A stretch of 64,000 nucleotides of DNA. It comes from Bryopsis sp. KO-2023. Lineage: Eukaryota; Chlorophyta; Ulvophyceae; Bryopsidales; Bryopsidaceae. Shown here piece after piece: positions 8,740 through 19,700 of this stretch (its first letter is position 1; every line of letters starts with the position of its first letter). Made by a program: the position numbers and the translations under genes. The stretch spans positions 9,377,001-9,441,000 of the forward strand of contig BSYQ01000001.1 in NCBI GenBank assembly GCA_030272585.1, in the 5' to 3' direction. Below the pieces are notes generated by a model. It did no database searches, was not told the DNA's origin, and was given only the letters and a program-made list of their open reading frames with translations.

Positions 8740-9816
8740 ATGATCGTGATGGTCTGGGTACCTCCGCGGTCCCGTCGAGGAGCGAGACGGTCGTACGCTG
8801 GCCGATTCGCCTCGACTTCGACAGCTATGAAAAAGTCGGTTACCAACGGTGTTGTGAAGAAAGTTTCGGGGGGTGGCGGGGGTGCGGTGGTCGTGCCAGA
8901 CGCGGCTCCACCATCTCGTCCCCCCAGTAAGCCCGCCAGTGACGTCTTGGCTGGGGCAACTGCTAGAGCAGCTTCTCAAGCTACCATCCATCCTCTGGAC
9001 ACTCTGAAAGTCAGAATGCAAGCTGGAGCTTCAAAAGCAGCCAAATCTGCTACCCCTGGGGGTTTTGGGAACGATCCATGTGCAGCAATGAAGAATCTGG
9101 GGAAGAATATGGGGAGCCTGTACAAGGGGGTTCTGGGAGCAGCCGGAGGGGCGGGCATTGCCATTGGAGCATACTTTGCTGTTTACAGCGTCGCTACGAA
9201 TATTATTGCAAGGAGGACGAATTTGAAGCCTGCAGCGGTTGCCTTTGTGGGGGGTGGGGTGGCTGCTGCCGGTAGCAGTGTGGTGAAGGTTCCGCTGGCT
9301 GTGTGCATCCGATCGGTTCAAGCAGGGGTGTACAAGAACGTTTTCCACGCTGCGAAATCTATCGTTGCAGCAGCTGGACCGAGGGGGCTTTTCACCGGGT
9401 TCCTCCCGACGGTGCTGGAAGACATCCCCGACATGGCTTTCAAATTTGCAAGCTACGAAACCTTGAGGTCGCTTCATAAGGCGATGATTAAAGACAGGAA
9501 TGCCACCCCCCAAGAAGATTTCATGATTGGAGCGTTCGCTGGGGCATTTGCTGCTGCAGCCACCACCCCTCTGGATGTCATTAAAACCAACATGATGTGT
9601 TCTGCTGCAAGCAAACCCAACATGATGATGTCAGCTGGGGCTGTTCTGAGAAATGATGGACTGAAAGGGTTCTTCAGGGGAGTCGGACCAAGGGCTGCAA
9701 GCAACGGAATCAACTCTGCCATGTTTTTCTGTTTCTTTGAGGCTCTGCGCACCGTCATCAACAAGAAAATGAAAGATTCAAAGAATGAGGAAGTTTTGAT
9801 TAATTCTGAGGGATGA
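8740..9816 (+). CDS. Mitochondrial carrier family protein (SAM-carrier-like)
   Basis: A single-exon 358-residue protein. Three carrier repeats follow a 65-residue Gly/Pro/basic leader. The signature motifs are PLDTLK at residues 85-90, PLAVCI at 185-190 and PLDVIK at 277-282. The second lacks the usual acidic and basic residues. Post-signature elements are recognisable (GLFTGFLPTVLEDIPDMAFK, then GFFRGVGPRAASNG). The arrangement after the second motif (QAGVYKNV) resembles S-adenosylmethionine carriers, but substrate assignment from this alone is tentative. It would exchange metabolites across the inner mitochondrial (or plastid) membrane. The basic, Ser/Arg-rich leader may be a targeting peptide. 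Met30 is an alternative start. Confidence 0.85.
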   Translation: MIVMVWVPPRSRRGARRSYAGRFASTSTAMKKSVTNGVVKKVSGGGGGAVVVPDAAPPSRPPSKPASDVLAGATARAASQATIHPLDTLKVRMQAGASKAAKSATPGGFGNDPCAAMKNLGKNMGSLYKGVLGAAGGAGIAIGAYFAVYSVATNIIARRTNLKPAAVAFVGGGVAAAGSSVVKVPLAVCIRSVQAGVYKNVFHAAKSIVAAAGPRGLFTGFLPTVLEDIPDMAFKFASYETLRSLHKAMIKDRNATPQEDFMIGAFAGAFAAAATTPLDVIKTNMMCSAASKPNMMMSAGAVLRNDGLKGFFRGVGPRAASNGINSAMFFCFFEALRTVINKKMKDSKNEEVLINSEG

Positions 9817-10274
9817 ACCTGTTAGTCATTCATTCATTCCGTGGTGTGAATTGGGAAGCTTTTTTGTTTCGTGGGTCTTTGTTTGTTTTTTTGTTGCTAT
9901 TGAGTTGGGTATGGATGGGCATTTGCGTCAGTTGCTAGGAAAATCTGGTAAGGGTGGTTGTTTGGGAAAAGAGATGAATCATGGTTCTCGACAAGTTTTT
10001 CTCTAGAAGTGTGCTGCCAAGGGGATCATGGTCAGGGAAATGAAAAAAAAAAAAAGAAGAATCAAAGAATCGATTTCGATCATTCCTAAGAAAGAAGAGA
10101 GAAAACGTCTGATGGTTGTATGTTTAAAAATTCAGTATTATCCCTTTTGTATTTTTGGGGTGGGGGTGACCCTCTGTAACAAATTCCCTTTTCAAAATTT
10201 GGTGTTGAAACATGCAAATCCTTGATGCAGCAGCTTGCCGTCAGTATTGAGTGGTTCTTTGACCAATCTATATA
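9817..10274. other. Intergenic, no gene seen
   Basis: It contains the carrier 3' UTR and the 5' flank of the next gene. Only short, non-conserved frames occur. The sequence TCTATATAATG ends at the proposed start codon at 10275. Confidence 0.5.
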
Positions 10275-13200
10275 ATGTCCGTCGAGAGGTGTGCGTGCGT
10301 TTTGTGCAATGATCGTCAATGCCTCTACTGGAATACAAATAACGCGCACTCAATGCCGTCTCTTTACTCTCCAGCCAGCAAACTGGCGAGGGAGATATCG
10401 AGGAAAACGACAACGGGTCGCTCGTTCCCAGCAACAGCAGCGCTTCCGACCGCGACTTGTGGAAATTCTTTGCCCAACGCGCTCCGGAACCTGATGTGAA
10501 AGAACGACGAGCGAAGGGGGCGTTCGTGGTGTGTATGTTGGGGGTTGTTCACGATGTCTTCCCTGCCTTCGATGATGTCGAGCAATGACTTTGAGGTTTG
10601 ATTCTGGGTCGGATCGCAGTTTCAGAAAAGGGGTTTTGAGGAGGGGAGGCATTTCTACGAAGAAGAGGAAAAAGAGCGACTGAAAAGAATGGAGTCTGAT
10701 CGTGGTAACTCCTGCTCAATGTCAGGAAATGTGGATGGTTCTGAGACTAACATGTAAATGTTAAATGTTTTGAACGATTCTACGCCAACATACCTCATGA
10801 TGTGTCAACACAGGATCAGAGAAATTGAGTGGGAGTGAGGATTTTGAGGAAGAGAAAAATGACACCTCTGAGAGGTCAAATCGAAAGATGGGGTCAAATT
10901 CTGGCAGAAGCCAATCGAACGAATCGCCAAAGGGGGCTGGTGATGAAAGGGAAAAGGGTGGATCGGCTGGGGGGGGTAGGTATAAGAAGGACAAACATGA
11001 ACCCACTGCCGGCAAGGATGAAGATGTTCGAGAGAGGCCAAAAACAGCTGAAGCTGTACACAGAGGGTCTTCTCTAACAAGAACAATGTCAGTCTCAGAT
11101 GTCGATACCAAAGGCAAGCAACGTCAACAGGATGACTGGCCAATGGAAGCAGAACCCAAGAGTCGAAGAGAAAAAGAAAGAAAATCACGACAGCCATCAA
11201 ATTCAGACAACGAACATGCAGTGTCCAAAGATGATGACCATGACCAGAGGAGGAAAGAATCGCCGGATCCTTCCATGCGAAACAGAAGAGAGCAACCCAA
11301 TTCGAGGGGGAAAAAGCAATCATCCGATCTTGAGAATGTTCAGTCTGGGTCTGATGCCAGCCAAAGCCGTGGCAAATTGTATGATGATGATGATGGTAGT
11401 GGGAATACAGTTTCGAAGCGGATCAACCATCATTTGAGGAGGGAATCGTCAGACATGCACAAAGGAAGATATCATGAGCACAGTGATGCATCAACACAAC
11501 ATCAAGGACGTAGTAAACCCGGTGGAAAATCAACCAAAAACTCCATGCCGCCAATGCCAGGTGAGGGAAACAATTTTCCTGATTCCCTCATCCAGGTGGA
11601 CGCGCGAAAAAAAAAAGTTCTTTCTTTCTCACTTTGCTTCGACGTTGTCTTTTCTCCAGACTCTGGCAGCGACACATCTGGCCAGGAATCCAGAAGAAAC
11701 CGGCGCAAATCAACCACAAAGCGTCGTTCAAGGGGACGTGGGGAGTCCGAATTTTCACCCAGATCCCAAAGCATGTCCGATTCTCACGATCGGCGGCGAA
11801 GTCGCCAACATCGAAGTGAATCGAGAAGGTCAAGGAGGAAGATAGTGGAGTACTATTCACCAGAAGGTATTCGTTTGTGCGTTGGTCTGTGTGGACATCG
11901 ACACACAGTACAGATGAATGGTGTGGGCGCTGAATTCCCTTGTTTCTCTGAATATCCCAGAAGAGGAGGAAGCGAGGACAAGGCGACGAGCCAGCTCGCG
12001 ACGCAGGTCTAGTGCAGGTCACGATAGCGATGAATCAAGCCGCAGCCGTCGCCGTCGATCTAGCCGGAGGAAGCGGCGGGATACACGCAACTCCTCTGGT
12101 TCAGAATCGTCAGACAGGTCAGAACAACCAAGGCGGCGCGATCACAGGAGCGAATCGCGTCGAAGACAAGAAAACACCAGATTTAGGGGATCCGAGTCCC
12201 CGACCTCCAGGCGGGAGGGAAAGGACCGTGCGCACAAAAAGGGGGATAAACACAGGTCCAGGGCAGACAAAGACGGCAATGACGACAAATCAAAATATGC
12301 TGGAGACGTCAAGTCGATGGATCAGATGGATTCGCGGCCGAAAGAGCGCAAGCAACGCACCAGGTAACAAATGAATCACATATCTTCAGTGGGGGTGGAA
12401 ATGCAGTCCATCATGTTTGTCTGGATGTGCGTCGATTCTACTCTCTTTTCCATGCAGGTGGCAAACATCCCCGGATCGAGAGTATGTTGATGACCTCAGC
12501 GAGTGGGGAAAATCAGAAATCCCTGATTTCTACGATTCTGAGAGGGCTACCAGTACAAACACGATGAGCAGCGGACTGAGTCCAAGGGACAGTAAACCAG
12601 CTGCATTGGAATGGGATCCTGAAAATGCCCGAAGAACATTGGCATACAATGCAGGATTGTATGGAGCTGCTCAGACTATGCGTCGACAAGGGCAAGTCGC
12701 GGGAGGGCCCCTGGCTCTCACAGAAGATCTGCCCTCTAGACTTGCATATCAGCATTTGAATGCCCTTGCCGGGATGGCCGGAAAGGTCCAAGATGCCATA
12801 TTGCACAACAAGAAGATTTTTGAGCAGAGGCTGCTGCTGGCTGACATGGCCCTGAAGCAAAGAGGATTGGATGCGTGGCGAACATACAGAAACAACCGGA
12901 AAACCAAGGAACAGGTTTTACAAAGGGCTGTGGCTCGAATCAGGAGAGGGCTGCTTGCAAGAGCCTATTTCACTTGGAAAGACAAGTTCCACTTGGTCGA
13001 CAAGGATTTGCAGATGCGGCGGAAGGTGAGAATTTCTACGTAACAACAAAATGTTCAGGTTTTGAGAACTGTGTGTTTCCCTTCTTTGCTTCTTGTTCTT
13101 TCTTCGACTAATGGGGGTGTCGATTTGAAGTGTGCAAAAGGGCGAAAGCCCTAGCTGACGCTGTCTGATTTTATCATCAGGTGAATGCTACGATAAACAG

Positions 13201-16200
13201 GGGAATCGTGAAGCGGTGCTTCCAAGAATGGCAGGAAATCTGCAAAGAGCATGCATGGAAATGCCAGATCCGCATGAGGGAAAGAGAAGTGAAAGCTTTG
13301 GAAGGAAAGATTCGAGGATACGAACGACGGCCGATCGTGGTGCTCAAGTATCGTAAAATGAAGGAATGTTTCAGAGCTTGGCTAATGCAATCCGATAGAT
13401 TGAGACGGAAAAAATTGATCCAAGAAAAAGCTGGGCGGCACTTCAAAAATGCACAGTACTTGAAAGCATGGAATTCATGGTAGGGTTGTTCCCCACAGAA
13501 ACCATCTCCACATCAATTCCATTCAAAAACGTTTTAGCACAATTGCATGCATCCACATTCTTATTCTTTCTCTGCAAGGTGTGTTGTTGCGGAAGAAGAA
13601 AAAAGGAGAAGCAATCTGATCAAAAAAGCCGCCGGGCGAATTCAAAATGTCAAAGCTGCCTCGGCGATGACCGCTTGGAAGTTTATGGTGGAAATGAACA
13701 AGGAGAAGAAGGGCAAAATCGAGAAGGCCTTGGATTGGTGGAAAAATGCTTTGATGGCTCGAGCGTGGAGACCTCTGGTGGAACATGCCAAATGGAAGAA
13801 GGAAAAGAGGCAGATCTGCAACCGATGGAAGCAACCCTTCATGGTATGCGAAAGCTGCTTGGTTCAACCAGCCCTTGTTGGTGAAAGAAAATGGACACTG
13901 AATATACTCTACATTATAATGCATTATAATCTACATTATAATGATGTTCATGGAGGTCTGATAAACGAACAAACAAACTTATATGGTCTGATAAGTGACC
14001 ATATATCTAGAAAAGAATGCTCATCGCTGCCTGAGTTCTGTTTCCACAGTTGATTAATCGAAAGCATCTCCCTTGGAAAGCATGACGTTTGTTACGCACC
14101 AAGGGTGCCTCCCCCCACCCCCCTTTTCTCAAACTTGGATCGAGCGATCAGAACAAGGAAATTATTCTTTTCCAATTTCATTTCTGGTCGTGTTCGTGAG
14201 TTTTTGTCATGTTGGTTGGGAGAGCAGTCCACATTTGCCCACGCTTTTCTCAATCGCGACGCCCAACCGCCCGCGTCGATCCTTTTCGCAATATTCGGAG
14301 GGGTGTGTGGTGGTCGCGTGGTGTAAAAAGTGCGGCAAGTATGAGCAAACGTGCGAGGGACGAAAACGAGTCTTCAGCGAACACGAAAAAGCTCCGTTCG
14401 GCCCCTTCGCACACTGACGGGGAAAAGGAGGAGCGGCCAGTCGTTTTCGAGTTCACCAACATCAGGACAGGCAAGTTCCTGAAGCGATACAAACGCTTCC
14501 TTGCGGACGTCGCCCTGGATGAGGAGTTCGACGGCAAGCAGGAGGCCACCGCCCATTGTCCCAACACAGGCCCGATGACTGGGTTGCTTGACCTACCCGA
14601 CGCCAAAACTGTTCTGAGCATATCAGCCAACCCAAAGCGAAAGTGCAAGTTTACGCTGGAGCTGATCGAAGTGAAAAACTCTGAGGCGAACGTCCTGGTC
14701 GGCGTGCACAGCGCCAATGCGAACAACATCGTCAAAAAGATTCTGGAGAAGAAACTGGTGCCTGCTTTCGAGCTCTACGAGGACATCAGGAGCGAAGTCG
14801 TTTTTGGCAAGGATCGCAAATCGCGCATCGATTTCGTTCTCTCTGGTAGTCCTTCCGATCGGAAGATGTATGTTGAAGTCAAGAGCGTAACGCTCGCCCA
14901 AGAGTACGAAGGGCCCGACGACCACAAAAGGATTGGTTTGTTTCCCGATACCGTGAGCACCCGAGCGCAGAAGCACGTGAAAGAACTCACCGAAGTCGTG
15001 GAGAAAGGGACCGGCGACGCCGCGTTCGTGTTTCTGATTCAAAGGAAGGATTGCACCCTTTTCGCCCCCTCTTTCGAAAACGATCCAGAGTATTCCAAGC
15101 TGCTTGTTCGTGCGGCGGACCTGGGCGTTAAAACGGTCGCCCTTTGCGTGGATTTCGTTCCGGATGGTGATAAGTGGAATGTGGTTTTCTTAGGAGCGGT
15201 GGATGTTGATCTGGGCTATAAAAATGAGGGTGTTGCTTGATAGGAGGGTTCGCAGTGTAAACATTGTTTGGAGGTTAGGATGCAAGGTCCAGTTCCCTCA
15301 ACAAATACACCCCTAATGAAGAATACCAGTCCAAATTCATGTCACCCTTAACTTGATACTTAAAGTAATTGCTGGATTAGCCCTGAAGGGAACAGATCTG
15401 TGGACTATTAACAGCAACTCTATTCACATACTCCTTTGGGGTTTAGCCTCCACAAATCTGATGTTGCTCTTAAGCAGGATGCCCTGGTGTTGTGGTGTTC
15501 TCCACAGGCAAAGGCATTCTACGGCTGGATAGACCGGATCGAATGGCGTAAGAGAATGGTGGTGATCACCACCAGGACAACCAAGCGCCTGTTGTTCCGC
15601 TCCCAGACGTCGGCGTTTCAAGCTTGGACGGAGGCAGTTCAGGAAGCCCGTCTCGAAAGAGAATTTCAATCCAAGGAGGAGGTGGTCGCGCACAATCAGG
15701 AGTTGCACCGAGAAAACGATCGCCTTCGAAGGGACAACGAGCGATTCGTGAGGCTTATCGACAGTGGAGAATGGGGTCGAGGACGAGTTTCCGAGTTATC
15801 ACAGGTAGGTAACATTCTCCAAACACACGTCTCTGGTGCATTGTTTCGCATTTTTTGATGCCCTGTGGTTGTCTGAAGCAGGCTGGGGAAATTCTGCGGT
15901 CGGAGCGTGATGCTCTGATGGAGCTGGTCAAGAGTTTGAGGAGGGAGTACGAAGCGGTGGAACGAGCCAAACATGCTCAGGAAGGCGAGCTCCGATCATT
16001 GAAGGAAAAACTGGTGCTTGGAGGAGCATCCACGGCTGCAGGTCGAAACAAGATGCTGGTGAGAGGAGCCTCCAGTTTCAATGCGCTCGTCCGCGCGATG
16101 AAACAAGACTTGATCGAGAAGGGGACCGGGAAAGCGGATCCCAAGCTTATGTACGAAGTGGAGAGAATGTCGTTGGACAAAGTTCATGTTTTCCCCGATG

Positions 16201-16364
16201 GAGAGCTGAAGGTCCAAGCAGTGACCAGCGGAAACAACCCAGCCTCACTGGACAACGTTCCCAACCGACCCAGGAATTGGGATGCTCGATCCAGACGCAA
16301 TGGGCGCAGGGAAATGAGTATCTCTGAGTTGGGCGAGGAGCCAGACGAAACAGGGGAACACTAG
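10275..16364 (+). CDS. RS-domain plus Sfi1-type Trp-repeat coiled-coil protein (eleven exons)
   Basis: Exons at 10275-10288, 10375-10528, 10620-10704, 10814-11560, 11660-11866, 11961-12363, 12458-13025, 13181-13479, 13579-13843, 15478-15804 and 15882-16364 sum to 1,184 codons with matching phases throughout. The first 250 residues are acidic and charged. Residues of about 300-540 form an RS domain (RSRGRGESEFSPRSQS, RRSRRRRSSRRKRR-type runs). A globular patch follows (PDREYVDDLSEWGKSEIPDF). Then come nine or more Sfi1-like repeats, short helices around a Trp: AWRTYRNN, YFTWKDKF, CFQEWQEI, CFRAWLMQ, AMTAWKFM, FYGWIDRI, AFQAWTEA. The C-terminus is a coiled coil. Sfi1 repeats bind centrins at centrosomes and basal bodies, so a basal-body or cytoskeletal role is inferred. 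The RS domain is unusual for that family. One 1.6-kb intron contains the SfsA-like gene. Confidence 0.65.
14341..15240 (+). CDS. sfsA-like: SfsA-family protein (PD-(D/E)XK-like fold), nested in an intron
   Basis: A single open exon encoding 299 residues from the ATG at 14341 (an upstream in-frame ATG exists at 14209). After a basic 45-residue extension the protein matches bacterial SfsA along its length: RYKRFLADV, HCPNTGPMTG, KCKFTLELIEV, SRIDFVL, YVEVKSVTLA, GLFPDTVSTRAQKHVKEL and an AAFVFLIQR strand. SRIDF plus YVEVKSV supply the Asp and ExK residues of the nuclease-like core. In bacteria SfsA (about 230 aa) was named for stimulating sugar fermentation genes and is reported to bind DNA; its biochemical role is unsettled. 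The gene lies between the ninth and tenth exons (13843 and 15478) of the surrounding Trp-repeat gene, on the same strand. Its intron-less, bacterial-like form suggests transfer from bacteria or an organelle. Confidence 0.88.
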   Translation: MSKRARDENESSANTKKLRSAPSHTDGEKEERPVVFEFTNIRTGKFLKRYKRFLADVALDEEFDGKQEATAHCPNTGPMTGLLDLPDAKTVLSISANPKRKCKFTLELIEVKNSEANVLVGVHSANANNIVKKILEKKLVPAFELYEDIRSEVVFGKDRKSRIDFVLSGSPSDRKMYVEVKSVTLAQEYEGPDDHKRIGLFPDTVSTRAQKHVKELTEVVEKGTGDAAFVFLIQRKDCTLFAPSFENDPEYSKLLVRAADLGVKTVALCVDFVPDGDKWNVVFLGAVDVDLGYKNEGVA

Positions 16365-16704
16365 GACAATGCTTGTGGAAAGCTACAGAAAAAATTGGTG
16401 GAAGTTGTTGATTTGGAGACCTTGTAAATTTATCGAGTGTGCATATATTGCGGAATGAAATTCCTCGTCCCCGTGACACGCCCGCCCGTTGTTTGAAGAT
16501 GGGGTTTCTGTCTGAATTCATGATCACTGGTCAAGAGGAGAGCTCCCACGGGTGGACAGGCTGTGATCGAGAAACGTCCAAGGCTCGGTGCAAACCAACG
16601 CTCTGTGGAGTGACTAATCGTACAACACTGGGGCTGTGTTGGACAAATTTGCCTTATTCCTTCACCAAGGGGGTCATCGTGCCCTTTTTTTTTGTAAGTG
16701 AACG
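16365..16704. other. Intergenic, no gene seen
   Basis: 340 nt between the Trp-repeat gene and the two-RRM gene on the same strand. I find no ORF or repeat of note. It must hold a 3' end signal and a promoter. Confidence 0.5.
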
Positions 16705-19700
16705 ATGGCGCACATAACCCTGCGCGTCACGAACATCCCATCGTTCATCGGCCAGGACAAGTTTTGCGAAGAATTTTTGGCGCTCGACGGTTGCGAGGCG
16801 GTGCGGCTAAGCACGTCGTCTGGCGAGTAAGATTTCGTTCGGTGCCCGTCGTATTTTTGTCACACGGTCCGGGCCGGGTTTGTTCACGGAGGTCGGAGTG
16901 CTATCGAGTTGGCGCGCAAAGCTCAGGGAGGGTTTGAAGTGGGTAGCGTATCGAGGCCACATTTTTTTTCCGTGCGCAGGCCGGTTGGTTATTTGCGCCT
17001 GGTGGACGAACAGAGTGCGAGTTTGGCTTTTCAAACCTACCAAGGATGGACGGGTTGGAGTCCACAGGGCTTGAACCTTGAATTGGCCCCTCCTGAGGAC
17101 AAGGGCATCAAGAGAGCAAGGGATAATTATGGTGAGCTTGGTATGCACAATAAAAAACATAAAAAAAGATCCATTGCACCTCACTCACTCCATCCTGTCA
17201 CCAGTAGTTCTGAAGTGCTGCAAATGATGAGCCCTTTCCCCCACAGATTCCGGGGGAGGGTGATTCTCTGACCGACTTTTTGTGTAAGATTCTGGCTTCC
17301 CCAACCCCTTGCTCCCTCCCAACCCCCCCCCCCCCCCCTCTCCCTCCTTCCCCTCGGTGGCAATTGCATTTTTTTTTTGTTCTGGTGAGATCACTGAGCT
17401 AGGGGCGATGCCTAGCACTCTGTTTTACTCTCTGAAATAGGCCAACGGGTCGAAAGCTGGAAAATTAGCACTGTTTGCCCACTGGGATTCACAGCCACAG
17501 TGAATTCTTGTGGCCACATCTGCTGCTGTGAAAGGGTGGGTGGGGTGGGTGCAATGGAGGGAGAGCACTAGAAAAAAAAAGCCACCACATCTTTTTCTGT
17601 TTGAATTCACATGACGTATCCACCTGCTCCCCGCCCTTGCCATTGATCCGGCGCGAACGACACACCGTGAGCAAACTATTCCCACCCCCATCGCGACTTT
17701 CAAACAGCCCCCCGTCCCCCGCCGTTCCAGACCGCCAGAAAAAAAAAAACCGCGGATAGCCGTGTCCCCGTCGCAAGACGAGCTCAGGTTGTCACGAACA
17801 GGAAGATCAGAGAGGGGAGAGCCTCCCCGACGACCTTCGACGTCGGTCGTCCACTTTGCCATCGCCAACGCGCTCGATGAAAGCCGTCGAGCTTGACTTG
17901 AATGAGCTGAAGCCAGCTCTAAGATTTGCACGTGTTGCAGACCCGCAAAGCCAAGGAAACGGTGCGAAACAGACGCGTCTGGGCGGAGCGCCGGGACTGG
18001 TGAGTGACGCAAGACGTCGCCCTTTGTGTTATGTAGTTGGGATAACCCGACGAGCTTTACTTGGAAAATATCTGGCGCCAGCGCTACGTGAGTACCATGC
18101 CCTCCACACATACAGACACACACATACACACGGTTCCTGTGAGCAAACCACATTCGGCCTTGTTCGCGCATCCACTCCCCTCTGTTACCGACGTCACAGT
18201 CTCAGCCAGAGAAGCCATAGGATCGAGATTGTGCCTGCGTACCGAGATGGCGGTTGTGACCCATCACCGATCGAACACATCCTCCGGACAGAGAGTGCTA
18301 TTTCTGTTCAGGACATTCGAATGCCCCCCCCCCCCCCCCCCTTCCCCAAAACACCTTTTTCTGTGTCTGAGTGGATGGAGCCTGGAGCTAGGAGAGGGAG
18401 CGAGCCTCTGAGCTAGACCCCAAAAATTAATTTGACAGTTTTTTTTCTCTTCTTCAATTCTGTGCACCACCACTGATAGTTCTTTCTGCACAGATATGTT
18501 TATGATTTTTTAAGCCATTAATTGCAGTTCTCTCCACACTGTTTGAAACTTTTTTGACTTCTATGCAATGCGATTCTGCAGGTCCAAGCACAGAAGCCCA
18601 TTCAACAAGGTTTGCTCCAGACTATGGTGAACCTCGGGCAAACCGTCAATCCAGGTAAATAAAAAAAAAGAACAAAAAAAACGATTTCATTAAAAGAAAG
18701 TAAAATAACTCCGATAAAAGGACGGATGGATTTGAAAGGGGTTTCCTCGAAACCCGGAAAAAAAAAAAGAAAAAAAAGGCAAGGAAAGGAAGATGAGTTT
18801 ATGAAATTTTTTTTGCTTAGGATGTAGAGATTTCGCCACTAAGTCGTGTTCATTTCTTTTGATGTGTATCTGGATAAAATTGCAATTAGAAGCCCGCTGC
18901 AAATAGTAGCTCCGCGATTAGGCGTGAAGTGACATTTTTGTTTCAAGCCCACTCCAATTACAAGCCCTTCTTCTCATCAACCTATGGTATGTTTATTAAT
19001 AAAGCTTTTTTTAATTAGATCGGCTCGTTTTTTTTCTTTCTTCTTTTTTTTTCGTTTCGAAACCCGAAGCCCATCTGGTATGGTGTTAGCGATGTGTAGA
19101 GGATGGCATTTCTCCGTGGTGTGATTTCTTCTCCATTATACCCCTCCCCCCCCCCTTTTTTTTTTTTTTTTGCGTAATGTGGCTGAAAAAGCAGAGGGAT
19201 GCGTAGGTTTAGTGCTCAGCTGTAGGATTTCTGTTTGTAGGAATTCCTGGACTTCAGCTTGTTGGAAATGGCAGCGTCCAAAGAGCACATCAGCATACGT
19301 TGGGAGGAAGTCTGGCAGCACCTGGATGCCTACCCCTGCAAGGTAACTAATTAACTAATTTTGAACCTGGATGCAAAGTTTTTCCAAATTTTGGGTTGAT
19401 GCTCCCCACATTGCATCCAACTTAGCAAAATTGCTTAGTGGAAAGTGCAACACTTGCGCAGGATTATTTGTTTGGTCAGTAGTCGAACGAAAATTATATC
19501 TTTCTGTTGGATAGATGTGGGGAGTGCCCGACGCAATGGTATGTGGTTTTGATATACAGTGTCGAGGGATGCATCTGTGCTGAAAGCAGAAGAAGCAAAT
19601 CTCCTCCATCCTGGAATGTTAGGGATTGGCGTTGGGGGAAATCTCGTGCTTCCTGACAGACCTACAGGTATGGTGCACCCCCGGCCTTAGTTCGATAGCC

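Noticed and set aside
17425-18171. 248-codon minus-strand ORF
   Set aside because: It lies within introns of the two-RRM gene and across its exon 3, and has only low-complexity Cys/Val/His runs from microsatellite sequence.
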